Positions 17,971 through 25,907 of a stretch of 64,000 bases of DNA are shown one piece after another. The translations under genes and the position numbers were made by a program. How positions within the stretch are numbered: position 1 is the first letter of the stretch; each line of letters opens with the position of its first letter. Source of the DNA: Ignavibacteriales bacterium (lineage in GTDB: Bacteria > Bacteroidota > Ignavibacteria > Ignavibacteriales > Melioribacteraceae); the NCBI GenBank assembly GCA_020635275.1, contig JACKAA010000005.1, positions 1 to 64,000 of the forward strand. The letters run 5' to 3'. The notes below the pieces were generated by a model, which was not told where the DNA came from, ran no database searches, and saw nothing but the letters and a program-made list of their open reading frames with translations.

Positions 17971-19881
17971 TTATAATTTCCAATTTACTGATAACGATAA
18001 ATTAGCAAGTTCTCTTAAAGAATTACTTTCTGTTTTAATAAATTCGTACCATCCGTAAAAATATAAACTTAAATTTTGCAGTTGAATTGAAAAATTTGAA
18101 GTTGGACCAATGCTAGTGTATTCATTAGTTAGAAATTTAAAGTTATTTTGATTATACCCAAATGTTTTTAGACTGAATAATCTTAATCCAACTCCGAGAC
18201 GTAAATTGTCTTTTTTAACAGCCAGCATTGGTACAAGATAATATTCTGCAACAAAACGGTCCGGATTATTTGCAAAATTTTTCCAATCAAAATCACCTTG
18301 TTCCGATAATTTTACGTAACCTATGAAATCTAGATTTACTCTGCCAATTAAGTTAACAGAAGAAGAATCCTTTGCACTGAATTGCCTGAATGAGAAACTT
18401 CTTATATTTGGATTAATATCTTCAAAATCATAAGTTGTATAATTAGCACTAACTTCAAAAGTATTTCTTGAATAAAACTTTGAACCATCAAATTCGCCGC
18501 CGGAAGAAAGTTTTAAAATTCTGCGTACATTATTATTTGAACTTCTTTCGGCAAAAATATATACTATATGATTATAACTTCCTTCCAGATTTACAAAAAA
18601 ATTAAAATAATGATTAAAATTTCTTAAATAGGAAAGTCTAAAAATTGAAAGCAATTCATCCCTATCGTCAAAGTTATCTTCACTTGGTGTATTGTAAACT
18701 AATTTTCTCTGTAAGATGGAAAAAGAAATATTATCTTTTTGAGTAATAAAAAAATTACCTATTGCTGAAACAGTAGTATATTCAGAGCTATTATTTTTTT
18801 TCCGTTCTTGCTCTGATCTCTGTTCATAAAGTATTGGATTAGCTTCATTTAAATTTTTTACGTTATGTTTTTCTTCTCTTTCACTGTAATCAATTCTTAG
18901 TTTACCAAAAAAAACTTCGCTTCTGTATTCGGTTGTACCGGATAGATCAAATTTAAATTCCTCAATTTTTGTATCAAAAGTAGATAAACCAATGTTTGCT
19001 AAATTTTTATATTTTGTTTCTCTATCAATATCTCTTAATGAAACACTTCCGCTTAAATCAAAAAAAAGATCAGAGTTAAATCTGGAATTATAAATTCTCT
19101 CTTCAACAAAATACTTCTTTTCAGTTCTGCTTTGTATATTTTTATTTATGTCAAAAATTGATGATGTGATTGAATCAGTTTCAAAATAAAAGTCTTTTCG
19201 CGTATTCGAATAATTTGCAGAAATCTGATTTGTTAAGGATAAATCCAGATTGTTTTTTACACTTAATGCAGCTAATTGCTGTGAATTTTTTCTTGGTGAA
19301 ATATCCTCATTTTGATATTTAAGTTTTGAACTAACTTGGAATTCATTAAAGCTGTATCTGTCCAAATTAATATTACCGCCATAAATTGCACCGCGATCAT
19401 CTTCATTAACTTGCTTATTAATTGAGTAACCAGTATATGGAGTGATTCTTAATTGGTCAATTGGGGTAATTTTTGCAAACACTGTGGTATAAATATTTGA
19501 AGCTTCATTGATAGCTATTTTTCTATCATTTGAATAAATATTACTTTGAGTTAAAGATCCAAATTGCAAATAAGGTAAAAAATTGTACTCACCAATAATT
19601 GATAAAGCTTGCTCATCTTTAATATTTTTATCTGAAGAACTAACAAGTGAAGAAAAATAATTTTCATCAACACCAACAAAAATGTTATTTGAATTTAATG
19701 AATAACTCAATTTGGAGTTTAAATTATATGTATTCAGACGTTTATCAAGCGATGTTCTGAATATATCAGATAAATAATTTGTTTGAGAAAAATTCAAACT
19801 ATCTTTTAGGGATTGCGAGAATAAATTTGAAGTTATTAGCAACAAAAATATGATTATGGTTATTTTATAAGTTGATCTCAC
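17971..19881 (-). CDS. Orphan outer-membrane beta-barrel-like protein
   Basis: A 636-residue protein I do not recognise. A signal peptide (ending near NLFSQ, residue 23) is followed by alternating hydrophobic/polar strands separated by charged loops throughout, for instance SYSLNSNNIFVGVDENYFSS and LSLYFYGWYEFIK, and it ends in LSLSVNWKL, a terminal beta-strand like those read by the BAM complex. Repeated aromatic residues at strand ends suggest about 24-30 strands, although I cannot count them securely. No TonB plug, lipobox or enzymatic motif is seen. It lies between the RsbW-like gene and the beta-CASP nuclease on the same strand, with 70-80 nt gaps. Confidence 0.65.
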   Translation of the reverse strand: MRSTYKITIIIFLLLITSNLFSQSLKDSLNFSQTNYLSDIFRTSLDKRLNTYNLNSKLSYSLNSNNIFVGVDENYFSSLVSSSDKNIKDEQALSIIGEYNFLPYLQFGSLTQSNIYSNDRKIAINEASNIYTTVFAKITPIDQLRITPYTGYSINKQVNEDDRGAIYGGNINLDRYSFNEFQVSSKLKYQNEDISPRKNSQQLAALSVKNNLDLSLTNQISANYSNTRKDFYFETDSITSSIFDINKNIQSRTEKKYFVEERIYNSRFNSDLFFDLSGSVSLRDIDRETKYKNLANIGLSTFDTKIEEFKFDLSGTTEYRSEVFFGKLRIDYSEREEKHNVKNLNEANPILYEQRSEQERKKNNSSEYTTVSAIGNFFITQKDNISFSILQRKLVYNTPSEDNFDDRDELLSIFRLSYLRNFNHYFNFFVNLEGSYNHIVYIFAERSSNNNVRRILKLSSGGEFDGSKFYSRNTFEVSANYTTYDFEDINPNIRSFSFRQFSAKDSSSVNLIGRVNLDFIGYVKLSEQGDFDWKNFANNPDRFVAEYYLVPMLAVKKDNLRLGVGLRLFSLKTFGYNQNNFKFLTNEYTSIGPTSNFSIQLQNLSLYFYGWYEFIKTESNSLRELANLSLSVNWKL

Positions 19882-19960
19882 AAACTCTAAGATATTTTTT
19901 AATTATAAATTGATCATGATAAATTGATTTTCAATTTTAATTTTCGTTAATAATTGATTA

Positions 19961-21361
19961 CTAATCAAGAACAAAAACATCGCCCTTTTCTGGAATAGTG
20001 ACTTTAGAAAAACCATTTTCCAAGATCCTATTTTTAAAAATTTCCTGCTGATCAAATTCACCATGGACTAGGAAAATATTTTTTAACATTTCTTTATTGA
20101 ACTGATTTACATAATCCATTAATTCATTTGCATCTGCATGTGCACTAAATGAGTTTAAAACTATTACTTCTGCATTTAATTTGTATTCTTGACCAAAAAT
20201 TTTAACAATCTCTTCTTTCTCAATTATTCTTCTGCCAAGTGTATGTTGAGCTGCATATCCAACAATAAGAACAATATTATTTGGATTTTCAATATTATTC
20301 TTTAAGTGATGCTGAATTCTGCCGGCTTCACACATACCTGAACTGGAAATAATTATCATTGGTCCGTCTTTTTCATTTAACTCTTTAGATTCTTCAACTT
20401 CGGAGATATAATTCAACTGATTAAATCCAAATGGATCTTTATCCCTTAGTAAAAATTCTTCAGTTTCAACATCAAAACATTCTGGGTGCAAACGAAATAC
20501 TTCAGTAGCATTCACAGAAAGGGGACTATCAACATAAACCGGAATTCTCGGTGCATCATTTCTGCTGAATATTCTATGTAAGGCATAAACTAGTTCTTGA
20601 GTTCTGCCAACACTAAATGCGGGAATTACAACTTTTGCATTTCGTTGATGAGCTCTATTTACAACTCGGGCGAGCTGGTGTTCAGAATCAGTTGGATTAT
20701 CGTGAGTTCTTCCGCCGTAGGTACTTTCACAAATAAAATAATCAACATCTCTTATTTTTTCGGGATCTCGTAAAATTGGCAAATTGGGTCTTCCTAAATC
20801 ACCTGAGAATCCCACTTTAATTTCCTTGCCATTTTCCATGATGGAAAGATAAGATACTGCCGAACCAAGAATGTGTCCTGCATCCACAAATGTTAATTTT
20901 ATATCTGCATTTAATTCAATTTCGTGGTGATAATTAATTCCAACAAATAGTTTTAGTGCATTTGTAACATCTTTTGAAGTATAAAGTGGTTCAAATAAAT
21001 TTTGACCATTTTTTTGTCTTCTTTTATTAACATATTCAATATCTTTTTCCTGAATGTGAGCACTATCTCTTAACATTATTGTTACTAAATCTCTAGTGGC
21101 AAAAGTAGCGTATATTTTTCCTTTAAAACCATTTTTTACTAATGTAGGTAAATTACCCGAATGATCTATATGGGCATGTGTTAAAATTATAAAATCTACT
21201 TCTTGAGGATCAAACAAATCGTAAGTTCTATTTATTTCAAAAGCTTCTTTTCTTTTACCTTGATAAAGACCGCAATCAACTAAAAATGTTGTAGTTCCGG
21301 TTCTTACTAAATGCATTGATCCAGTTACAGTTCTTGCCGCGCCAATAAATTGAATTTCCAT
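19961..21361 (-). CDS. Metallo-beta-lactamase / beta-CASP RNA-processing nuclease
   Basis: The product (466 residues from MEIQFIG) belongs to the CPSF73-like family of RNA nucleases. The MBL signature HAHIDHSG is near residues 62-69, followed by a beta-CASP domain (about 190-350), motif-rich ISSSGMCEAGRIQHH and the C-terminal HADANEL and VHGE motifs that complete the RMMBL part. I choose the ATG at 21361, since homologues begin M-x-I-x-F-x-G-A; an in-frame ATG at 21379 would add six residues and neither has a clear ribosome site. The gene is divergent from pta. Its RNA targets cannot be told from sequence. Confidence 0.88.
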   Translation of the reverse strand: MEIQFIGAARTVTGSMHLVRTGTTTFLVDCGLYQGKRKEAFEINRTYDLFDPQEVDFIILTHAHIDHSGNLPTLVKNGFKGKIYATFATRDLVTIMLRDSAHIQEKDIEYVNKRRQKNGQNLFEPLYTSKDVTNALKLFVGINYHHEIELNADIKLTFVDAGHILGSAVSYLSIMENGKEIKVGFSGDLGRPNLPILRDPEKIRDVDYFICESTYGGRTHDNPTDSEHQLARVVNRAHQRNAKVVIPAFSVGRTQELVYALHRIFSRNDAPRIPVYVDSPLSVNATEVFRLHPECFDVETEEFLLRDKDPFGFNQLNYISEVEESKELNEKDGPMIIISSSGMCEAGRIQHHLKNNIENPNNIVLIVGYAAQHTLGRRIIEKEEIVKIFGQEYKLNAEVIVLNSFSAHADANELMDYVNQFNKEMLKNIFLVHGEFDQQEIFKNRILENGFSKVTIPEKGDVFVLD

Positions 21362-21489
21362 AAATAAATACCTATGCAATTTGTTTTACAAATTTTTTTG
21401 CTCAAAATACTAAAAAACAAAAAAAGAATTACAATTTAGATCAATAGATTTTTTATTTTTACTTGATTAAAAAATAAAAATGGATATAT

Positions 21490-22470
21490 ATGGCAAATTT
21501 AGATTTATTATTGGAAATAAAAGCAAAAGCTACCAAAGCGAAGAGAACAATTGTTTTACCAGAATCACATGATGACAGAGTTTTGAAAGCTGCTAAAAAA
21601 TTAGCCAAAGAAGGCGTTGCAAAAGTAATTACTTTGGGCAATGAAAATAAAGTAAGAGAAAGAGCTAATGAATTAGAAATTGATTTATCAGGTGTAAGAA
21701 TTATTGATCCAGAAAAATCTGAAATGCTAAGTGATTTTGCTAATATTTTCTTTAACCTTCGTAAGAAAAAAGGCATTGATATTGAAACAGCACGCGAAAC
21801 TATGAAAAAAGATTTATTTTTTGGCGCAATGCTTGTTAGAGAATCTATGGCTGATGGTTTTGTTGCAGGCTCAACTGCTTCTACAGGTGATGTTTTAAGA
21901 GCTGCAATTCAATGCGTTGGAATGCCGGAAGGAATTTCAATTGTATCTAGTTTCTTCCTAATGATATTTCCTGAAAGAGTTTTTAGTTTTGCGGATTGTG
22001 CCGTAGTTCCTAATCCCGATGCAGCTCAACTTGCGGATATTGCAATTACTACTGCTGAAAATCATCAGAAATTAACAGGTGAAGAACCAAACGTGGCTAT
22101 GCTTTCTTTTTCAACAAAAGGAAGTGCCAAACATGAATTAATAGATAAAGTTTTAGAAGCTACCTCAATTGCAAAACAGAAAAGACCTAATATGAATATT
22201 GATGGTGAATTACAATTTGATGCAGCAATTGTTGATTCAATTGGTCAAAGAAAAGCGCCTGGAAGTCCGGTTGCCGGAAGAGCTAACGTGTTAATATTTC
22301 CTGACTTGCAAGCAGCAAATATTGGTTATAAAATTGCTCAAAGATTAGGAGGTGCTGAAGCAGTTGGACCTGTAGTTCAAGGATTGAAAAAGCCTTTATT
22401 TGATTTAAGCAGAGGTTGCAGTGTGGATGATATTGTTAATACTTCGGCAATTGCAGCTTTAATGGCGTAG
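21490..22470 (+). CDS. pta: Phosphate acetyltransferase
   Basis: A 326-residue enzyme converting acetyl-CoA and phosphate to acetyl phosphate and CoA. Family features include IVLPESHDDRVLKAA near the N-terminus, the DGFVAGSTASTGDVLRA segment (about 121-138), and SPVAGRANVLIFPDLQ AANIGYK near residues 258-281. It is the short single-domain form, without the N-terminal regulatory DRTGG part seen in enterobacterial Pta. No ackA is next to it. A bidirectional terminator follows. Confidence 0.94.
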   Translation: MANLDLLLEIKAKATKAKRTIVLPESHDDRVLKAAKKLAKEGVAKVITLGNENKVRERANELEIDLSGVRIIDPEKSEMLSDFANIFFNLRKKKGIDIETARETMKKDLFFGAMLVRESMADGFVAGSTASTGDVLRAAIQCVGMPEGISIVSSFFLMIFPERVFSFADCAVVPNPDAAQLADIAITTAENHQKLTGEEPNVAMLSFSTKGSAKHELIDKVLEATSIAKQKRPNMNIDGELQFDAAIVDSIGQRKAPGSPVAGRANVLIFPDLQAANIGYKIAQRLGGAEAVGPVVQGLKKPLFDLSRGCSVDDIVNTSAIAALMA

Positions 22471-22490
22471 TTAGAAATATAGAAGAAATA

Positions 22491-22520
22491 AAAAAGTCCT
22501 TATTTTCATAAGGACTTTTT
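22491..22520. terminator. Bidirectional terminator between pta and the small lipoprotein
   Basis: Arms AAAAAGTCCTTA (22491-22502) and TAAGGACTTTTT (22509-22520) with a 6-nt loop. A-rich and T-rich flanks serve both the plus-strand pta transcript and the minus-strand gene ending at 22530. The core AAGTCCTT recurs in the hairpin at 23116-23145. Confidence 0.85.
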
Positions 22521-22529
22521 TATAAAAAC

Positions 22530-22901
22530 TTATTGTTTAGTGTAAGGCAATCCCCAGTCACTTATTACGTCTACCCATAAATATAATTGGTTGCCTTCAA
22601 TTTTATAAGTATAGTAAGCTGGATTTCCTCCATCCAAATACAATTTAATTTGTTCATTTTCAATTGTCCATTTCCATGAAACATTTTGATTGTACAATGT
22701 TTGGACACATGTTCCATTATTATTAAAAGTCCAGCCATGTACATCATTGTTAGAATCAACAAAAACCCAGCTGCCATATAAGTCGCTATCCAAATTCATT
22801 TCATCAGTGTTAGAATTAGTCGGATTGTTATCATCATCTGAACATCCGCTAAAAACTAAAATAAAAGATAACAAAGAAAATAAAACTAAAAGTTTTTTCA
22901 T
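22530..22901 (-). CDS. Small lipoprotein, lipocalin-like
   Basis: A 123-residue lipoprotein starting MKKLLVLFSLL with lipobox FSGC (about residue 19), then an acidic Asp/Asn linker (SDDDNNPTNSN). The rest is a small beta-rich domain with GSWVFVD, WTFNNNGT, WKWTIENEQIKLYL and YKIEGNQLYLW, like the lipocalin-like domains that start G-x-W. The ATG at 22901 is chosen because GAGG lies about 6 nt upstream and a signal peptide follows; an upstream in-frame ATG at 22973 would bury the lipobox. Function unknown. Confidence 0.72.
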   Translation of the reverse strand: MKKLLVLFSLLSFILVFSGCSDDDNNPTNSNTDEMNLDSDLYGSWVFVDSNNDVHGWTFNNNGTCVQTLYNQNVSWKWTIENEQIKLYLDGGNPAYYTYKIEGNQLYLWVDVISDWGLPYTKQ

Positions 22902-23115
22902 TTTAACCTCAATCATGTTGTTTAAGTAGTTCAGTAAATTATATCTATGTAGATCAATAATATTCTTAAACAATAAACCATATTGGATATACCAACAGAA
23001 GATTATCGAGGGAAAATTTTCAAAATTAATTTTGAATGGAAAAATGAGGGAAATTTATAAATTATTAATTTTGGATTACTTATCCGAAAGTTATTGTTCA
23101 AGTTGGCAGTTTATT

Positions 23116-23145
23116 AAAAGTCCTTTTAATTGTAAAAGGACTTTT
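23116..23145 (-). terminator. Terminator for the minus-strand run ending at 23162
   Basis: Arms AAAAGTCCTTTTA (23116-23128) and TAAAAGGACTTTT (23133-23145) with a 4-nt loop, 16 nt past the stop of the haem-binding gene. The minus strand continues in T/A-rich sequence. Confidence 0.82.
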
Positions 23146-23161
23146 GAAAAACCGTTAAATA

Positions 23162-23605
23162 TTATAAACTGTCTTTAATTGATTCGAGCCACCCAACAAG
23201 CTGATTTCTTTGAGCATCACTTAATTCAGCTTCTGAATGCAACATTACATATCCTTTCATTGGCATTTCACCGCTATTAATTACTTCAATGCATTCATTC
23301 ACCTTATGCTCTTTTTTGGCTTCTTTGTAATCCGGCCAAATTGAAAAATTTAGGTGATTTCTTCCATCATTTACATGACTTTTTAATAACCATGAAACAG
23401 GTGCAACATTTGAATACCACGGATATTTTGTGTGATAAGAATGACAATCATAACATGAACTTTTTATCATACTGCCAATCTCAACCGGTGGATTTGTAAT
23501 AGCTATAAAATCTTGCTGAGGATCAGATGTTGGATTTGTCTTATCAATTGTAAAAAACTGAATAACAACAAAAATTCCAATGACAATTAAAATTACTTTT
23601 TTCAT
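23162..23605 (-). CDS. Haem-binding-domain (cytochrome-like) membrane protein
   Basis: A 147-residue protein with one N-terminal membrane anchor (residues 3-18) and a periplasmic domain carrying a single c-type haem motif, C51-Y-D-C54-H55, in SSCYDCHSYHTKYPWYSNVAP. The pattern with YPWYS and PVSWLL, and a later MPMKGY that could supply an axial Met, fits the Haem_bd family. The lone haem suggests electron transfer or sensing; partners are not evident. It follows the TerB-like gene by 11 nt on the minus strand. Confidence 0.85.
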   Translation of the reverse strand: MKKVILIVIGIFVVIQFFTIDKTNPTSDPQQDFIAITNPPVEIGSMIKSSCYDCHSYHTKYPWYSNVAPVSWLLKSHVNDGRNHLNFSIWPDYKEAKKEHKVNECIEVINSGEMPMKGYVMLHSEAELSDAQRNQLVGWLESIKDSL

Positions 23606-23616
23606 ATTAATCTACC

Positions 23617-24081
23617 CTAATTTATTCCTAATTCTTGTTTAACTTGTAATTTTGCAACGACTCTGTCTTTATTATGAAGGTGCAAATTATTACTTACTTT
23701 TTTAATATAATATTCTTCGTATGAATCTAAATTACCATCAGCATAAGCAATTTGCCACAAATATTTAATTATCAAAAATTTTTCATCGCTAGATAGATTA
23801 TGATTTAATATGTCTGTAAATTCATAAACACTTACAGATTTTTCAATTTGCTTTTCTGATTGTAAAATTAGACTATTTACCTCTTCATCAGAGAGTTTAA
23901 ATTCATTTTTTATAATTTCATAGATTCTTGTTTTCTCAACTTCAGAAAAATCTTCATCAGACTGTGCAATTTCTAATAACAGTGAACATGCAGCAATTTG
24001 CAGTTGATGGTTTCTTTCATTTGTGTTTTGTTGATTAGTGGTGTTTTCGTTACTAAAAAATTCTTTTAAATAATTAAGCAT
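23617..24081 (-). CDS. TerB-like tellurite-resistance-family protein
   Basis: A 154-residue helical cytoplasmic protein with the TerB/DjlA-like pattern: AACSLLLEIAQSDEDFSEVE (about 30-49) and, in the second half, LWQIAYADGNLDSYEEYYI (about 108-126), where acidic residues form the family's metal sites. The name does not imply tellurite resistance; roles range from stress response to co-chaperone-like contact. It sits between malQ (11 nt upstream) and the haem-binding gene (11 nt downstream), in one minus-strand unit. Confidence 0.8.
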   Translation of the reverse strand: MLNYLKEFFSNENTTNQQNTNERNHQLQIAACSLLLEIAQSDEDFSEVEKTRIYEIIKNEFKLSDEEVNSLILQSEKQIEKSVSVYEFTDILNHNLSSDEKFLIIKYLWQIAYADGNLDSYEEYYIKKVSNNLHLHNKDRVVAKLQVKQELGIN

Positions 24082-24092
24082 AATATCCTTTC

Positions 24093-25643
24093 TTATTCTG
24101 GCAAAAATTCATTCGGCGTATGCTGATCAACAGGTATCTCTTTTTTAGGAGGTCTATCATAAATTTCAGCCATTCCTTTAAAAGTTAATGGTATATTAGA
24201 ATTAACTTGTTCCCAATCAAATCTCCATGTCCAATTGCCGCCAAGTTTACCCGGGAAATTCATTCTTGCTTCTGATCCCAAATTCAAAATATCCTGCATT
24301 GGAATTATGACAATATCTGCAACGGAAGAATAAGCTGTTCTTATTAATTCAAAGGTAATGTCATTACCATAAAATCCCAAATATCTTTGTGCCCATTCGT
24401 AAATACCGGATTTATTTTCTTTCTCTTTTTCAAAAAATCCTTTTGTCGTATCATTATCATGAGAACCAGTATAAACAACACAATTATTTACAAAATTGTG
24501 AGGCAAAAATTTATTATCGCCATGCTCACCAAATGCAAATTGCAAAATCTTCATTCCGGGAAATCCAAAATGATCCCTTAATTCTTCAACCGATTTTGTA
24601 ATTACACCTAAATCTTCAGCAATAATTGGAAGTTCACCAAGCTCTTTTTTAATTACTTCAAAAAGTTTTTTACCAGGAGCTTTAATCCATTTTCCTGTTT
24701 GGGCAGTTGGTGCGTCTCCGGGAATTTCCCAATAAGCATCAAGGCCTCTAAAGTGATCAATTCTTATAATATCAACAAATTCTAAAGTTTTTTTAATCCT
24801 TTCTAGCCACCATACAAAATTATCTTTTTCCATTTCTATCCATTTATACAATGGATTTCCCCAAAGTTGTCCGGTCTCACTAAAATAATCTGGCGGCACA
24901 CCAGCAACAGTTTGCAATTTACCATTATCATCAACACTAAAATATTTTTTGTTAGCCCAGAGATCAGAACTATCATAAGCAATAAAAATTGGAATATCAC
25001 CTATAATCTTTATTCCCTTATTATTTGCATATTCTTTAATGTTTTTCCACTGTTTATAAAATGAAAATTGCAAGAATTTTTGATATTCAATTCGGTATTC
25101 AAGTTTTTGAGTCCATTTCTCAACTGCACCCGGTTTTCTAAATGCGATATCAGCTTCCCATTCAGTCCATAATTTACCGCCATGATATTCTTTTACAGCC
25201 ATAAAAAGGGCATAATCATTTAACCAATTTTGATTTTCAATACAGAAAGTTCCGCAATCATTTGTAAAATTTTTACCATTAGTTTTATAATTCTGGAAAG
25301 CTTTGGATAAAAGTTCATATTTTACCTCAATTAATTTTCCGAAATCAATATGATCTTTTTTAAATTTTGGAATTTCATTCAGATCTTTGTCAGAAAGAAG
25401 ACCTTCTTCTTTTAAGAGCTTTAAATCAATCAGTAATGGATTTCCGGCAAAAGTTGAAAAAGATTGATAAGGCGAATCTCCGTAACCTGTTGGTCCTAAA
25501 GGAAATACCTGCCAAAGTTTTTGACCGCATTCAACTAAAAAGTCAACAAAATGATATGCATTTTCACCAATTGTTCCTATTCCAAATTCACCTGGTAATG
25601 ATGTTGGATGTAAAAGTATACCCGCTGATCGTTCGAATTTCAT
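24093..25643 (-). CDS. malQ: 4-alpha-glucanotransferase (amylomaltase)
   Basis: A 516-residue GH77 enzyme that transfers maltooligosaccharide segments in glycogen or maltodextrin metabolism. It begins ERSAGILLHPTSLPG, as compact bacterial and plant MalQ proteins do. Catalytic-site motifs are visible: IIRIDHFRGLDAYWEIP (nucleophile Asp), PIIAEDLGVIT (acid/base Glu) and YTGSHDNDTTKGF (transition-state Asp). No N-terminal immunoglobulin-like extension is present. It heads a minus-strand run with the TerB-like and haem-binding genes, divergent from nrdJ across a 264-bp region holding a 20-bp palindrome. Confidence 0.93.
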   Translation of the reverse strand: MKFERSAGILLHPTSLPGEFGIGTIGENAYHFVDFLVECGQKLWQVFPLGPTGYGDSPYQSFSTFAGNPLLIDLKLLKEEGLLSDKDLNEIPKFKKDHIDFGKLIEVKYELLSKAFQNYKTNGKNFTNDCGTFCIENQNWLNDYALFMAVKEYHGGKLWTEWEADIAFRKPGAVEKWTQKLEYRIEYQKFLQFSFYKQWKNIKEYANNKGIKIIGDIPIFIAYDSSDLWANKKYFSVDDNGKLQTVAGVPPDYFSETGQLWGNPLYKWIEMEKDNFVWWLERIKKTLEFVDIIRIDHFRGLDAYWEIPGDAPTAQTGKWIKAPGKKLFEVIKKELGELPIIAEDLGVITKSVEELRDHFGFPGMKILQFAFGEHGDNKFLPHNFVNNCVVYTGSHDNDTTKGFFEKEKENKSGIYEWAQRYLGFYGNDITFELIRTAYSSVADIVIIPMQDILNLGSEARMNFPGKLGGNWTWRFDWEQVNSNIPLTFKGMAEIYDRPPKKEIPVDQHTPNEFLPE

Positions 25644-25713
25644 TATGTTTTTCCCACTTAGTGAAAAAAATTAAAAATTAATATTGAGTTTAGTGAATTA
25701 TTTTTTATTTTCG

Positions 25714-25733
25714 AAGAACAAAATTTTGTTCTT
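25714..25733. promoter_or_regulatory. 20-bp perfect palindrome, candidate operator between malQ and nrdJ
   Basis: AAGAACAAAATTTTGTTCTT is its own reverse complement. It lies 70 bp upstream of the divergent malQ start and 175 bp upstream of nrdJ. A perfect dyad without a loop, away from any gene end, fits a dimeric regulator site better than a terminator. The regulator is unknown. Confidence 0.45.
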
Positions 25734-25768
25734 GGAATTTAATTAAAGTATGATTTTTCAATAAAAGT

Positions 25769-25800
25769 TTTGGAAATATCAATCAATTGCTTTAATTTTA
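25769..25800 (+). promoter_or_regulatory. Predicted nrdJ promoter
   Basis: TTTG (25769-25772) and TAATTTTA (25793-25800) are separated by 20 bp, the same spacing seen before rplU. This would leave an untranslated leader of about 100 nt before the nrdJ ATG. Confidence 0.4.
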
Positions 25801-25801
25801 C

Positions 25802-25859
25802 ATCCCCCGATGTTACAATGTTTTTTTATTCTAGGGGCTCATCGGGATAGAATAAAAAC
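25802..25859. other. Structured nrdJ upstream region with interleaved inverted repeats
   Basis: Two pairings are possible: ATCCCCCGAT (25802-25811) with ATCGGGAT (25841-25848), and TTTTTATTCTA (25823-25833) with TAGAATAAAAA (25848-25858, a perfect 11-bp match). Their order is interleaved, so as RNA they are a pseudoknot or two exclusive folds. It does not match a cobalamin riboswitch or an NrdR box that I know. It could be a leader element, a DNA site, or a solitary REP-like repeat. Confidence 0.4.
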
Positions 25860-25907
25860 AACATACCTTAATTACAATTTTTAAAAATAGAAATATTTGA
25901 GGCATAA

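Noticed and set aside
22690..22929. Plus-strand frame of 79 codons opposite the small lipoprotein
   Set aside because: Antisense to a gene with a clear ribosome site, signal and lipobox; no independent support.
24387..25681. Plus-strand frames of 64-104 codons across malQ
   Set aside because: Shadows of the GH77 gene, which has intact motifs through its whole length.
25802..25859. Cobalamin riboswitch before nrdJ
   Set aside because: The conserved B12-box core (GCCACTG-like) and long multi-stem architecture are not seen; the region is too short.
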